From Aureibaculum sp. 2308TA14-22 (lineage in GTDB: Bacteria > Bacteroidota > Bacteroidia > Flavobacteriales > Flavobacteriaceae), in NCBI RefSeq assembly GCF_040538665.1, contig NZ_JBEWXT010000001.1, positions 1,266,501-1,330,500 on the forward strand: 64,000 bases of DNA, written 5' to 3'. The notes beneath the pieces are model-generated. The model was given only the letters and a program-made list of their open reading frames with translations. It was not told where the DNA came from and made no database searches. Below, in pieces: positions 44,557 to 53,544 of this stretch. The first letter of the stretch is position 1. Every line of letters begins with the position of its first letter. The position numbers were made by a program, and so were the translations under genes.

Positions 44557-45609
44557 ATGAAAACAGTATCATTTTTTATTTGCAGTAATGGCTTTGGACA
44601 TTTTAAGCGATGTGCTCGAATTGCCTCTCATTTAGTCAGCCAGAATGATAAGGTAAAAATAAATTTTATTTGTCCGTCTAAACCATTGATAATTTTGGCG
44701 AAATGGAATGTTGTAACCTTTATTTTAAACCATCCAAGAATATGCATAATAGAAGGTGCTAGAAATATTGAACTATTAAAAGATGGTAAGTTTTATATAG
44801 AAAAGAACTATTTTAAAAATATAAATAATGAGATTACTAATTTATCTAATGTTATTATTTCAGACAATTTAAGTTCTATTTTGGAAATTAAGAATAATGC
44901 CATTTTAATGGGATCTTTCCTATGGTCAGAAATTTTAAAACACCAGTTTCCTAAAGACAGAAATATAGAGAAATTTCATGATAGCGAATTGGAAGTATTG
45001 AAGCGATATAATCCTGTTATGATAGGACTTAATGATATGGCGATGCCTTATGTAAAAAAATATACTGATTTTATAGGAACCTCGTGGATAGTTGATAAAA
45101 AACTAATGACGCCTAAAAGAGCTTCCGTAAAGAACATTTTGATAATGGGAGGGGGAACCGGCATAATTGATGACACCTTATTAAAAATGATTAATAAATT
45201 GCGTAAAAGTACCAATTATAGCATATTTGTTTCCAATCAATTATATAGAAATTTGGATGCAAAAAATGATAATTGTATACTTTTCGACTTTGATGAACAT
45301 AGTTTTTTAACAATTGATTTGATGATTTGCAGACCAGGAATAGGATCTTTGACAGATGCTATAACATACGGAATTCCTGTTTTTGGAATTGGAGAGCCAT
45401 CTAATTTTGAAATGGAATTTAATTTAAAGAAAATAGAAGAATTAAATTTCGGAATGGATATTTCCAATTTTAATAATGGTATAGATGAGCTTATTGAAAG
45501 TATTATTTTAAATGGTACTTATGCTTCATTTTGTAAATCGCTAGGACAAACAAATAAAAATGGAATACAAGAAATAATAGATTTCTTAACTTTAAAATAC
45601 AATTTATAA
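44557..45609 (+). CDS. MurG/GT28-like glycosyltransferase
   Basis: This 350-residue protein has the hallmark start SFFICSNGFGHFKRCARIASHL. A C-terminal acceptor/donor-binding segment (MICRPGIGSLTDAITYGIPVFGI) resembles GT-B-fold enzymes of the MurG and MJ1255-type groups. It probably transfers a nucleotide-activated sugar on the cytoplasmic side. Its gene abuts the next one without spacer, so it may belong to the acidic-sugar module and could attach the CMP-activated or UDP-uronate residue. The donor cannot be read from sequence. Confidence 0.8.
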   Translation: MKTVSFFICSNGFGHFKRCARIASHLVSQNDKVKINFICPSKPLIILAKWNVVTFILNHPRICIIEGARNIELLKDGKFYIEKNYFKNINNEITNLSNVIISDNLSSILEIKNNAILMGSFLWSEILKHQFPKDRNIEKFHDSELEVLKRYNPVMIGLNDMAMPYVKKYTDFIGTSWIVDKKLMTPKRASVKNILIMGGGTGIIDDTLLKMINKLRKSTNYSIFVSNQLYRNLDAKNDNCILFDFDEHSFLTIDLMICRPGIGSLTDAITYGIPVFGIGEPSNFEMEFNLKKIEELNFGMDISNFNNGIDELIESIILNGTYASFCKSLGQTNKNGIQEIIDFLTLKYNL

Positions 45610-47355
45610 ATGAATTATGATGTAAGCCAATATTTGATTTATGAAAATCAAACAATTAAAGATGTTTTGAAAATTTTTCAAAATACAGCAGACAGTGGTT
45701 TGCCAGCTGGAATTGCAATTTTATCGGACAAAAGTAATAAAGTCATAGGTTGCGTTACTGAAGGTGACGTAAGGAGAGGTTTAATTCAAGGTAAAAACCT
45801 AAATGATAAAATAGATGAAATTGCGGTAAAAAACCCAATTTGCTTTAATGAAAATTATTCGTATAAAGATATTATAGAAAAAATACCACAAGAATTAAGT
45901 TTACGGGGAAGAAAAAGTAAAAAGTATTTAGATAAAATCATTGTAACTAATAATGACAATGAACTGGTCAAGATTATTGGATACCATGAGTTATGGGAAC
46001 AGAAAGTGGCCACACATAGACATGTGGTCGTTTTAGGATTAGGATATGTGGGCTTAACCTTAGCCTTGGTATTGGCAGAAGAAGGCTTTTTTATAACGGG
46101 TGTGGATACGGATACTAACAAAATTAAAAAACTCAACAAAAAAGACTCTTATGTTATTGAAAAAGGACTTCCAGAAATTTTAAAGGAACAATTGGGCAAA
46201 AATTTCCATCCTTCCGTTACTATTCCAGAAGAGGGTGATGTATATGTTATCTCCGTGGGTACTCCTGTAGTGGTTGTGGGCTCAGATAAAAATCCAACAC
46301 CAATTTTAGATTTTATAGAAACTATTTCAAAAGAAGTTGGTAAAAAATTAAAGCCAGGAAATCTTGTCATTTTAAGATCAACAGTTCCTACGGGAACTTC
46401 AAGAAATGTTGTGGGACCCCTTTTAGAAAAACATTCTGGTTTAATTTGCGGTAAAGATTTTCATTTGGCTTTTGCACCTGAAAGAACTGCAGAAGGTAAA
46501 GCACTTAAAGAATTAAGAGAATTGCCACAAATTATTGGAGGTGTTAATGAAGAATCAGTAGAGTCAACTGCCGCATTGTTTAGAGAATTAACCCCGACAA
46601 TAATAAGGGTAAGTTCATTGGAAACGGCAGAAATGGCAAAATTGATTAACAATAGCTTCCGTGATCTAGTTTTTGCCTATTCAAACTACGTAACCCAAAT
46701 TGCCTCACATTTTAATATTGATATTGTTGAGATTATTAAGGCGGCAAATCAAGGATATCCTAGAGATACCGTACCTTTACCAAGCCCTGGGGTTGGCGGA
46801 CCTTGCTTAACCAAAGATCCATATATTTTTTCAACAGTAGCTGAAAAGGTATTAAACGGAAACACATCATTATTCAATGAAGGTCGCTATATCAATGAAA
46901 ACATGCACGAACATATTGCCATTAGAGTAATTAATGAATTGAAAAATCTTAAGAAAGATATAAAAAAGTGTAAAATTTTGGTATGTGGATTGGCGTTTAA
47001 GGGAAAACCCGAAACAGGCGATGTTAGAAATTCTTCGGCAGTAGAAATCTATAATTTATTGAGTAAATTGAGCACTAATATTTCAGGACATGACCCGGTT
47101 GCCTTAACCGATGAAATTAAAGAGGTTGGCGTAAACCCAATAGATTTTGAAAAAGGTATAAATGATGCCGATGTTGTTTTGTTTTTAAATAATAACGATT
47201 TTTACGAAAAGCTGAATATTTTTAACGTTGTAAGAAAAATGAACAAGAATCCGATTATTGTGGATGGTTGGAGTCTTTATCGGGCAGACGAAATTATTAG
47301 TGTTAAACCAAGTGTTTATATGAGTTTAAGCCAGATTAAAAGTTCAATAATATAG
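45610..47355 (+). CDS. CBS-domain fused to UDP-sugar 6-dehydrogenase
   Basis: The 581-residue protein begins with a CBS-domain pair (about 1-130). It includes VIGCVTEGDVRRGLIQGKN and a second unit around KIIGYHELW, and resembles the CBS module usually attached to sugar-1-phosphate nucleotidyltransferases. A complete UDP-sugar dehydrogenase follows from about 137: GLGYVGLTLALVLAEEG, a substrate region, the catalytic Cys399 in GVGGPCLTKDPY, and GLAFKGKPETGDVRNS. It resembles the UDP-ManNAc dehydrogenase group. It probably makes a second UDP-uronic acid, with activity possibly regulated by an adenine or CMP nucleotide bound to the CBS pair. Confidence 0.9.
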   Translation: MNYDVSQYLIYENQTIKDVLKIFQNTADSGLPAGIAILSDKSNKVIGCVTEGDVRRGLIQGKNLNDKIDEIAVKNPICFNENYSYKDIIEKIPQELSLRGRKSKKYLDKIIVTNNDNELVKIIGYHELWEQKVATHRHVVVLGLGYVGLTLALVLAEEGFFITGVDTDTNKIKKLNKKDSYVIEKGLPEILKEQLGKNFHPSVTIPEEGDVYVISVGTPVVVVGSDKNPTPILDFIETISKEVGKKLKPGNLVILRSTVPTGTSRNVVGPLLEKHSGLICGKDFHLAFAPERTAEGKALKELRELPQIIGGVNEESVESTAALFRELTPTIIRVSSLETAEMAKLINNSFRDLVFAYSNYVTQIASHFNIDIVEIIKAANQGYPRDTVPLPSPGVGGPCLTKDPYIFSTVAEKVLNGNTSLFNEGRYINENMHEHIAIRVINELKNLKKDIKKCKILVCGLAFKGKPETGDVRNSSAVEIYNLLSKLSTNISGHDPVALTDEIKEVGVNPIDFEKGINDADVVLFLNNNDFYEKLNIFNVVRKMNKNPIIVDGWSLYRADEIISVKPSVYMSLSQIKSSII

Positions 47356-47361
47356 TAGTTT

Positions 47362-48060
47362 ATGAAAATACTAGGTATAATACCGGCAAGAGGTGGCTCT
47401 AAAGGAGTTAAAAAAAAGAATATAAAACATTTAGGTAATAAACCACTATTGGTATATACCATTGAGGTTGCTGAGGCATCAGCATTGACGGATGTTATTG
47501 TCTCAACGGACGATGAGGAAATTGCAAAAGTGGCAAAAGAGTATGGAGGAAAAGTACCTTTTTTAAGACCTGAGGAGTTAGCAACGGATAATGCCAAGGC
47601 TATTCCCGTTATTCAACATGCATTGGTCGAAGCTGAAAAATTATACGGTAAAGAATATGATGCGGTAATGATGTTGCAACCTACAACGCCATTTAAAATC
47701 GTTGAAGATATTAACAATGCCATAGCGATTATGCAAAATTCAAATTGTGATAGCGTTATCAGTGTTGTAGATGTAGAAGGCCATCATCCAGCACGTATGA
47801 AGTTTATCGAAGATGACCGATTAATAGATCCACCGTATTGTGAAGCCTATGAAAATCAGCCAAGGCAAGAATTAGAACCTATGTATATTAGAAACGGAGC
47901 TGTTTATCTAACACGTAAAGAAATTTTAATGAATGATTCGTTTAAAGGAGAAGATTCGCGTGCGTTGATAATGCCCAATATCCGATCCGTAAATATTGAT
48001 ACCGAATTAGAATTTAAATATGCTGAATGGATTTTAAAAGAAAAGTTGATTAATGCTTAA
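47362..48060 (+). CDS. CMP-ulosonic acid synthetase (NeuA/PseF family)
   Basis: This 232-residue enzyme activates a 2-keto-3-deoxy sugar acid with CTP to give a CMP-sugar. The family start IIPARGGSKGVKKKNIK binds CTP. LQPTTPFK and EPMYIRNGAVYLTRKE are also typical of the NeuA/PseF/LegF group, as is DVIVSTDDEEIA. The length lacks any C-terminal esterase domain. It follows the CBS-dehydrogenase by six bases and overlaps the 2-hydroxyacid dehydrogenase gene by eight. Its substrate is probably the product of the NeuB-like enzyme encoded two genes later. Confidence 0.93.
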   Translation: MKILGIIPARGGSKGVKKKNIKHLGNKPLLVYTIEVAEASALTDVIVSTDDEEIAKVAKEYGGKVPFLRPEELATDNAKAIPVIQHALVEAEKLYGKEYDAVMMLQPTTPFKIVEDINNAIAIMQNSNCDSVISVVDVEGHHPARMKFIEDDRLIDPPYCEAYENQPRQELEPMYIRNGAVYLTRKEILMNDSFKGEDSRALIMPNIRSVNIDTELEFKYAEWILKEKLINA

Positions 48061-49015
48061 TATATTACATTTAGAAAAAGATTGTTATTCTCAAAGAACT
48101 TTGCAAAAAATTGAAGAGGTGGGACTTGTAAACTATTTGAATACAGAATCTCAAGTAGAATTTATAAATCATCTTGAAAATAACAAATACGATGTAATTT
48201 TTGCAAAACTGGGTTTGGCTATAAATAAGCAGGTAATAGATTTGTTACCAAGTTTAAAATGTATAGTTACACCAACTACGGGGCTCAATCATATAGATTT
48301 AAAAACGGCAGAAAAAAATAATATAGCCGTTATCAGCTTAAAAGGAGAAGTTGAGATTTTAAAAGAGGTAAGAAGTACCGCAGAGCATACATGGATGTTA
48401 TTGTTGAGCTTAATACGAAATCTACCAAGTGCCTTAGAAGACGTAAAACAAGGTGGATGGCAACGAAAGCCATTTTTGGCAGATGAACTTGACGGAAAAA
48501 CAATAGGAATTATAGGGTTTGGCAGATTAGGAAAAATTATAGCTTCTTATGCCTTGCCCTTCAACATGAAAGTATTGGCCACCGATACCGATAAAATGGC
48601 TTTTAATGACAAACCAGTACATATAAAAGAAGTGGGGTTAAAACAATTGCTTATAGAAAGTGATATTGTTAGCTTACATATTCCATCAAACGAAACCAAC
48701 AAAAATTTTCTTGATAGTGATAAATTCGAGTTAATGAAACAGGGTACGGTATTGATAAATACCGCTAGAGGTGAAGTAATAGATGAAAAAGCGTTGCTCT
48801 CGTCTTTAAAAAACAACAAGATAAAAGCCGCAGCTGTTGATGTATTAGACGACGATAGTATTTGGGAAGAAAAATCGCCCAAAAACCATGCTTTGATCCA
48901 ATATGCCCAGCAAAATTCTAATTTAATAATAACGCCACACATGGGCGGTTACGGACAAGTTTCTATAGAAAAAACTAGAGATTTTATTACAGATAAATTT
49001 ATAAATAATATTTAA
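48053..49015 (+). CDS. D-2-hydroxyacid dehydrogenase-family protein
   Basis: The 320-residue NAD-dependent enzyme has the Rossmann motif IGIIGFGRLGK (about 151-161), the catalytic Arg229 in INTARGEVID and His286 in ITPHMGGY. The position that usually holds the catalytic Glu appears to be Asp258 (AVDVLDDDS). Substrates of this family are 2-keto or 2-hydroxy acids, and ulosonic acids are 2-keto acids, so it may act on the module's sugar or on a small precursor. It is embedded between the CMP-synthetase and the NeuB-like synthase genes, overlapping the former by eight bases. Confidence 0.9.
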   Translation: MLNILHLEKDCYSQRTLQKIEEVGLVNYLNTESQVEFINHLENNKYDVIFAKLGLAINKQVIDLLPSLKCIVTPTTGLNHIDLKTAEKNNIAVISLKGEVEILKEVRSTAEHTWMLLLSLIRNLPSALEDVKQGGWQRKPFLADELDGKTIGIIGFGRLGKIIASYALPFNMKVLATDTDKMAFNDKPVHIKEVGLKQLLIESDIVSLHIPSNETNKNFLDSDKFELMKQGTVLINTARGEVIDEKALLSSLKNNKIKAAAVDVLDDDSIWEEKSPKNHALIQYAQQNSNLIITPHMGGYGQVSIEKTRDFITDKFINNI

Positions 49016-49035
49016 TTGATTTAAAAAATATTTAA

Positions 49036-49983
49036 ATGAAACCAATATTAATTGCAGAATGTTGTCAAAACCATAATGGCGACCAAGAAATATTAAAAAC
49101 AATGATTCATAAGGCTGCTGAAAATGGAGCGGATTATGTAAAAATTCAAGCGATTCGTTCAAAGGATTTAGCCTATAGAGAAAGATTTGAAGAGGGAAGT
49201 GTTGATAAAGACGGAACTATTACAACCATTAAAAGAGCCTATCAACCAGAATTAGAACGTTTGGCTAAACTAGACCTTACTTTAGAACAAGAATTATGGT
49301 TTGTTGAGGAGTGTAAAAAAGCGGGAGTTAAGCCCATGACCACCGTTTTTACACGTACAGCCATAGATGAAGTTAAAAATATGGGTTATGAAGCTATAAA
49401 AATTGCGAGTTACGATTGTGCTTCTTATCCGTTACTCGAAGATGTTAAAAAATTATGGAATAAGATTTTTGTTTCCACAGGATCTACTTATGACGATGAG
49501 ATTCAAAAAGCTGCACAAATATTAAAAGGTACTGATTTTGAATTTTTACATTGCGTAACCATTTATCCAACACCATTAGAAGAATTACATTTAAACAGAA
49601 TAAAATTTTTACAACAATTTACACCAAAAATTGGGTATAGTGATCATTCAAAGCCCGCTACTACAGATTTATGGGCATGTAAAGTAGCATTGGCATTAGG
49701 TGCAACCAATATTGAAAGACATTACACTGTTTTAGGCGTTACTGAAACAAAAGATGGTCCAGTTTCTATTACGCCACAAATGTTAAAAGAATTAAGGACT
49801 TTTGCAGATTACGACAATGAAAAACAATGGGATTTAATAAAAAGTGGGTTTCCAGAATGGGAAATGACCTTGGGTAATTCCCAAAGGCAATTATCGCATA
49901 CCGAAATATTAAACAGAGATTATTACAGAGGGCGTTTTGCCAATAAAATTGATGGAAAAACCATTTATAATTGGGAAGATTAA
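49036..49983 (+). CDS. NeuB-family ulosonate synthase without a SAF domain
   Basis: The 315-residue enzyme belongs to the sialic-acid synthase family that condenses phosphoenolpyruvate with a sugar aldehyde. Expected barrel motifs are present: AECCQNHNG (variant of the usual EIGxNHNG), VKIQAIRSKDL, IKIASYD, FVSTGSTYDDE, HCVTIYPTP, KIGYSDHSK and ERHYT. Classic NeuB proteins run to 340-350 residues with a C-terminal SAF (antifreeze-like) domain over the active site. Here the chain ends after about 20 residues (RDYYRGRFANKIDGKTIYNWED is the tail), so the SAF domain is absent. The acceptor sugar is unknown. Confidence 0.9.
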   Translation: MKPILIAECCQNHNGDQEILKTMIHKAAENGADYVKIQAIRSKDLAYRERFEEGSVDKDGTITTIKRAYQPELERLAKLDLTLEQELWFVEECKKAGVKPMTTVFTRTAIDEVKNMGYEAIKIASYDCASYPLLEDVKKLWNKIFVSTGSTYDDEIQKAAQILKGTDFEFLHCVTIYPTPLEELHLNRIKFLQQFTPKIGYSDHSKPATTDLWACKVALALGATNIERHYTVLGVTETKDGPVSITPQMLKELRTFADYDNEKQWDLIKSGFPEWEMTLGNSQRQLSHTEILNRDYYRGRFANKIDGKTIYNWED

Positions 49984-50017
49984 ATTCAGTTCAATGAATT
50001 GATGTAACGAAGTTAAA

Positions 50018-51517
50018 ATGAAAAAAGCCTTAAAAGACCTAACCAAAGATACTTTTACGTATGGTTTTGCCAGTTTCCTAGGGCAGATTATAGGCTTTTT
50101 ATTGTTACCTATTTATACAACACATCTTTCAACCAAAGACTATGGAATAATGGCTATGCTTACCTTTATTAGTCTTTTTTTTGCTCCTTTAGCCAATATG
50201 GGGGTAACCAATGCTATTTTTAGACGTTTTAATTTGCATAAAGATGAGTTTTTACAAATTAAATCACTGTCTGTTGGTAGTATTTTTGTAGTATTTACTT
50301 CCTTAGCATGGTTTATAGCCGGTTTCATGTTTTCGAAAGAACTTACATTGCTTTTGGTTGACGAAATTAAATATGAACCACTTGTTAAACTCTGCTTAGT
50401 GACCTCATTTTTTGTAAGTGTAGGGCAAATATTTACGGTGGTTTTGAGGGCACAACGTAGGGTAATGCAAATTTCCATTGTTAAAGTAATTCAATTATTG
50501 ATAACCGTTGGGTGTACTATTTATTTTGTAGTAGTGTTGTTAAAAGGAGTAGAAGGTATTATATTAGGTACTCTAATAGGTAGTGTATTTGCTTTTTTAA
50601 TTCAATACATATTATGTTTTAAATGGTTTAAGTTTAGTACAGATTTTATGGAACTCAAAGCTTTATTAAAATATGGATTACCGTTTTTACCGCATAGACT
50701 GATGGCATTTGGCTCAGGCTTTTTAAGTCAATTCTTTATTAAGGAATTTATTGGTTTGTCAGAAACAGGATTGTACAATATAGCATTGCGGTTTGCCCTG
50801 CCCTTAGCTTTTATCATTGGTTCCATACAATCTGCATGGGTACCCATAAAGTTTCAAGTACATAGAGAGGAAGGCGAAAACAGTGCTTTGATATTTAGGC
50901 AATTAATTTCGTTTTACTTTATAATACTATTATTACTATTTGCTGGGAGTATAACTTTTGGTCCTGAATTATTAAGGGTTATGACCGCCTCTGAATATCA
51001 TGCTGCGGTTTATTTAGTACCTTTTGTGTTGTTAATACCTGTGAGTCAAGGTATTTATTTTATGTTGGGTACAGGTTTTGAATTTACAGAAAACACAAAG
51101 CCAATGCCTCTTGTTAGTGGCTCTGGCTTATTGGTATTGTCAGTACTGGGTTATTTTCTGATTGATGTAGTAGGTATTTACGGGGTTGTTTTCGGATTAA
51201 TAGCATCTTGGTTAACTATGGCAATTTTAATTCGGTACTTCTCAAATCAACGCTTTTATGTACCTATCAATTTTAAACTTATTTTAAAAATAGTAATTCT
51301 GTTTTTACTACTAGTTGGTGTTATATTTTCAATTCAATCACTATCATTGATACCTAGATTATCAATTGAAAGTTTAACAATATTAGCAATATTAGCAATA
51401 TTTGTTTATTTTATTGTTTTTAATGAAGACCTAAGAACATTAAATATTCAAAAGTACCCCTTATTTAACAAACTAAATAAGTTCATACTACCCATTAGAA
51501 ATCTGGTAAAAAAATAA
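50018..51517 (+). CDS. wzx: O-unit flippase (Wzx-like, MOP superfamily)
   Basis: This 499-residue polytopic membrane protein has about 12-14 hydrophobic segments and starts with the family signature DTFTYGFASFLGQIIGFLLLPIYT. It should flip the lipid-linked repeat unit across the inner membrane. It lies 34 bases after the NeuB-like gene. Together with the polymerase gene at 59235 it marks a Wzx/Wzy-dependent pathway. Confidence 0.93.
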   Translation: MKKALKDLTKDTFTYGFASFLGQIIGFLLLPIYTTHLSTKDYGIMAMLTFISLFFAPLANMGVTNAIFRRFNLHKDEFLQIKSLSVGSIFVVFTSLAWFIAGFMFSKELTLLLVDEIKYEPLVKLCLVTSFFVSVGQIFTVVLRAQRRVMQISIVKVIQLLITVGCTIYFVVVLLKGVEGIILGTLIGSVFAFLIQYILCFKWFKFSTDFMELKALLKYGLPFLPHRLMAFGSGFLSQFFIKEFIGLSETGLYNIALRFALPLAFIIGSIQSAWVPIKFQVHREEGENSALIFRQLISFYFIILLLLFAGSITFGPELLRVMTASEYHAAVYLVPFVLLIPVSQGIYFMLGTGFEFTENTKPMPLVSGSGLLVLSVLGYFLIDVVGIYGVVFGLIASWLTMAILIRYFSNQRFYVPINFKLILKIVILFLLLVGVIFSIQSLSLIPRLSIESLTILAILAIFVYFIVFNEDLRTLNIQKYPLFNKLNKFILPIRNLVKK

Positions 51518-51525
51518 ATTATATC

Positions 51526-52089
51526 ATGAAGTTGAATTTTTTAGAAACTTTATATTGTAAATATAAATTTGGGTTAGTACCAAAATTTAGAATAAATAGA
51601 TATTTTAATCTTAAAAATATTTATACCCATCTGGCATATAAAAGTTGTGGTAAAGTGGGTAAACGTTTAAAAGTAAATGGCTTAGTTCAAGGTCTGGGTA
51701 AAAATGTAATTTTAAAAGATTATGTAAATATTAACCCAGGAGCTAGATTTTTAGGAAAAGGAAAAATTGAAATTGGGAACTATTTCCATACTGGTCAAAA
51801 GCTTACTATTATAAGCACTAATCACAACTATGATAATGCTGAAGCTATCCCTTATGATAAAGTTAAAATTCATAAACCAGTAATTATAAAAGATTTTGTT
51901 TGGTTAGGTGATAGTGTCATAATAATTCCAGGAATTACAATTGGAAAAGGTGTAATAGCGGCCGCGGGAGCAGTTATAACCAAGGATGTTCCCGACTTTG
52001 CTATCATCGGTGGTAATCCTGCAAAAGTAATTAAGTATAGAGATATTGATGCATTTAAAGATTTAGAAAGTAAAAATAAATTTTTATAA
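51526..52089 (+). CDS. hexapeptide-repeat O-acetyltransferase
   Basis: This 187-residue left-handed beta-helix acyltransferase shows hexapeptide repeats in its second half (for example GDSVIIIPGITIGKGVIAAAGAVITKD) and an active-site-type His in ISTNHNYD. The C-terminal block IIGGNPAKVIKYR is typical of the family. It probably acetylates a sugar of the repeat unit with acetyl-CoA in the cytoplasm. A second similar enzyme lies downstream, on the other side of the transferase-like gene. Confidence 0.9.
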   Translation: MKLNFLETLYCKYKFGLVPKFRINRYFNLKNIYTHLAYKSCGKVGKRLKVNGLVQGLGKNVILKDYVNINPGARFLGKGKIEIGNYFHTGQKLTIISTNHNYDNAEAIPYDKVKIHKPVIIKDFVWLGDSVIIIPGITIGKGVIAAAGAVITKDVPDFAIIGGNPAKVIKYRDIDAFKDLESKNKFL

Positions 52090-52107
52090 TACTATCTGTT
52101 TAGAACT

Positions 52108-53544
52108 ATGAGAATTGATTTACAAAATTGGATTGACCATTGCATAAACACTTTAATAGCCAATTTTAAAGATAATGATGATGCAACAATGCTCATTAAG
52201 TGTTTTGTAACCCAGTATGAACTCAATGCCCTAAGAATAATTGAAAATAAAGCTAAATTTAACGAGAATTATAATTTACATTATTACAAGCAAAAGATTA
52301 AAAATAGTGTTATAAAAAAAGAGGTGAAAGAAGTAGCGTTTTCTGGATTTGATGATAAATTGGACATATTGTTTTGGCCATTTCAAAAATCACATTTCGA
52401 TGTTCAGATAAAAATTTATAATCAATTACAAAATATCAAATTGTCAACAGCCATAGTTTCTCATAACCATCCAGTTAATAGTTTAATAAATTCTCAGATT
52501 GTAAATGGTGGTATAGTTATAAATAACTTAGACCATGTTTGGGTCGATTATAAAAAAATAGCATGTTATAAAGAATTAATCAGCTCTATAAATAACCTTC
52601 CTAATTTTGCATATAACAATAAATCAATTCGTTTTAAAACGCTTTTTTTGAGAAGTTTAAACGCTTGGTATTGGCTTTATGTACAGACCACAGCCATTTT
52701 TAACAAAATGGTAAGCACCTATAAACCAAGGGTAATATTTGTAGGAAACAGTATTTCATTAGTGGGTAATTTAATAGGTCATTTAGCCCAAAAAAAACAA
52801 ATAAAAGCATGCTGTATTATGCACGGCAGAATGAACGATTATGTGCAATTTGGCTGTTTTGATTATTTTTATGTGTTTGGTAAAAATGATAAAAACAATA
52901 TGATCAACAATGGCATTTCAGAAGAAAAAATTATAATATCTGGATCGCCTAAAATTGATGAGTTTTTAAAAACAAACAAAAATTCACCAAAAAAATCATC
53001 TAAATATGTTTTAATTGCCTTGTCAGGCTCTGGTCATTCAATAACTGAAAAGCACCATATAGCAATCTTAGAAATGATTTATCAAGTGGCCGCACAATTG
53101 GACGCTATAAATTTTAAATTCAAATTACATAGAAAAGATAAAATTGAATATTATAAAAAACTAGACACGTTAAAGAATACTTCAATTTATAAGTACGGAG
53201 ATGCTTCGGTTTCTTCAAATATTTATGATTGGATAAAAGATGCCAATATGCTAATTACCGGAGCTTCAACTACGGCGTTAGATGCAATGTTATTAAATTG
53301 TGCCGTAATAACCATTGATTTATTTGAACACTTAAAAAATGTTGATTTTATAGAACAAAACGTATCTTTGCATTCCACCAACATTGAGCAATTATTAGTT
53401 AATATTAATATTGTTTTGGAACAGGGCGAGATACTTAAAAATCATATAGAAACCATAAACGGTTTTATAAAAGGATATTATGCTCAACCCGAAGTGGGAA
53501 GCTTAACGCTAATAGAAAACCATATTAAGTCTATTTTAAAGTGA
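52108..53544 (+). CDS. putative GT-B-fold surface polysaccharide transferase
   Basis: I do not recognise this 478-residue protein with certainty. The first half is helical, and the middle contains a Rossmann-like VIFVGNSISLVGNLIGHLAQ followed by CCIMHGRMNDYVQFG. The last part has KIIISGSPKIDEFL and the motif DANMLITGASTTALDAMLL, which resembles CDP-glycerol transferases and capsule GT-B enzymes. It is probably a glycosyltransferase or phosphotransferase of the repeat unit. It overlaps the next gene by four bases (GTGA), between two acetyltransferase genes. Confidence 0.65.
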   Translation: MRIDLQNWIDHCINTLIANFKDNDDATMLIKCFVTQYELNALRIIENKAKFNENYNLHYYKQKIKNSVIKKEVKEVAFSGFDDKLDILFWPFQKSHFDVQIKIYNQLQNIKLSTAIVSHNHPVNSLINSQIVNGGIVINNLDHVWVDYKKIACYKELISSINNLPNFAYNNKSIRFKTLFLRSLNAWYWLYVQTTAIFNKMVSTYKPRVIFVGNSISLVGNLIGHLAQKKQIKACCIMHGRMNDYVQFGCFDYFYVFGKNDKNNMINNGISEEKIIISGSPKIDEFLKTNKNSPKKSSKYVLIALSGSGHSITEKHHIAILEMIYQVAAQLDAINFKFKLHRKDKIEYYKKLDTLKNTSIYKYGDASVSSNIYDWIKDANMLITGASTTALDAMLLNCAVITIDLFEHLKNVDFIEQNVSLHSTNIEQLLVNINIVLEQGEILKNHIETINGFIKGYYAQPEVGSLTLIENHIKSILK

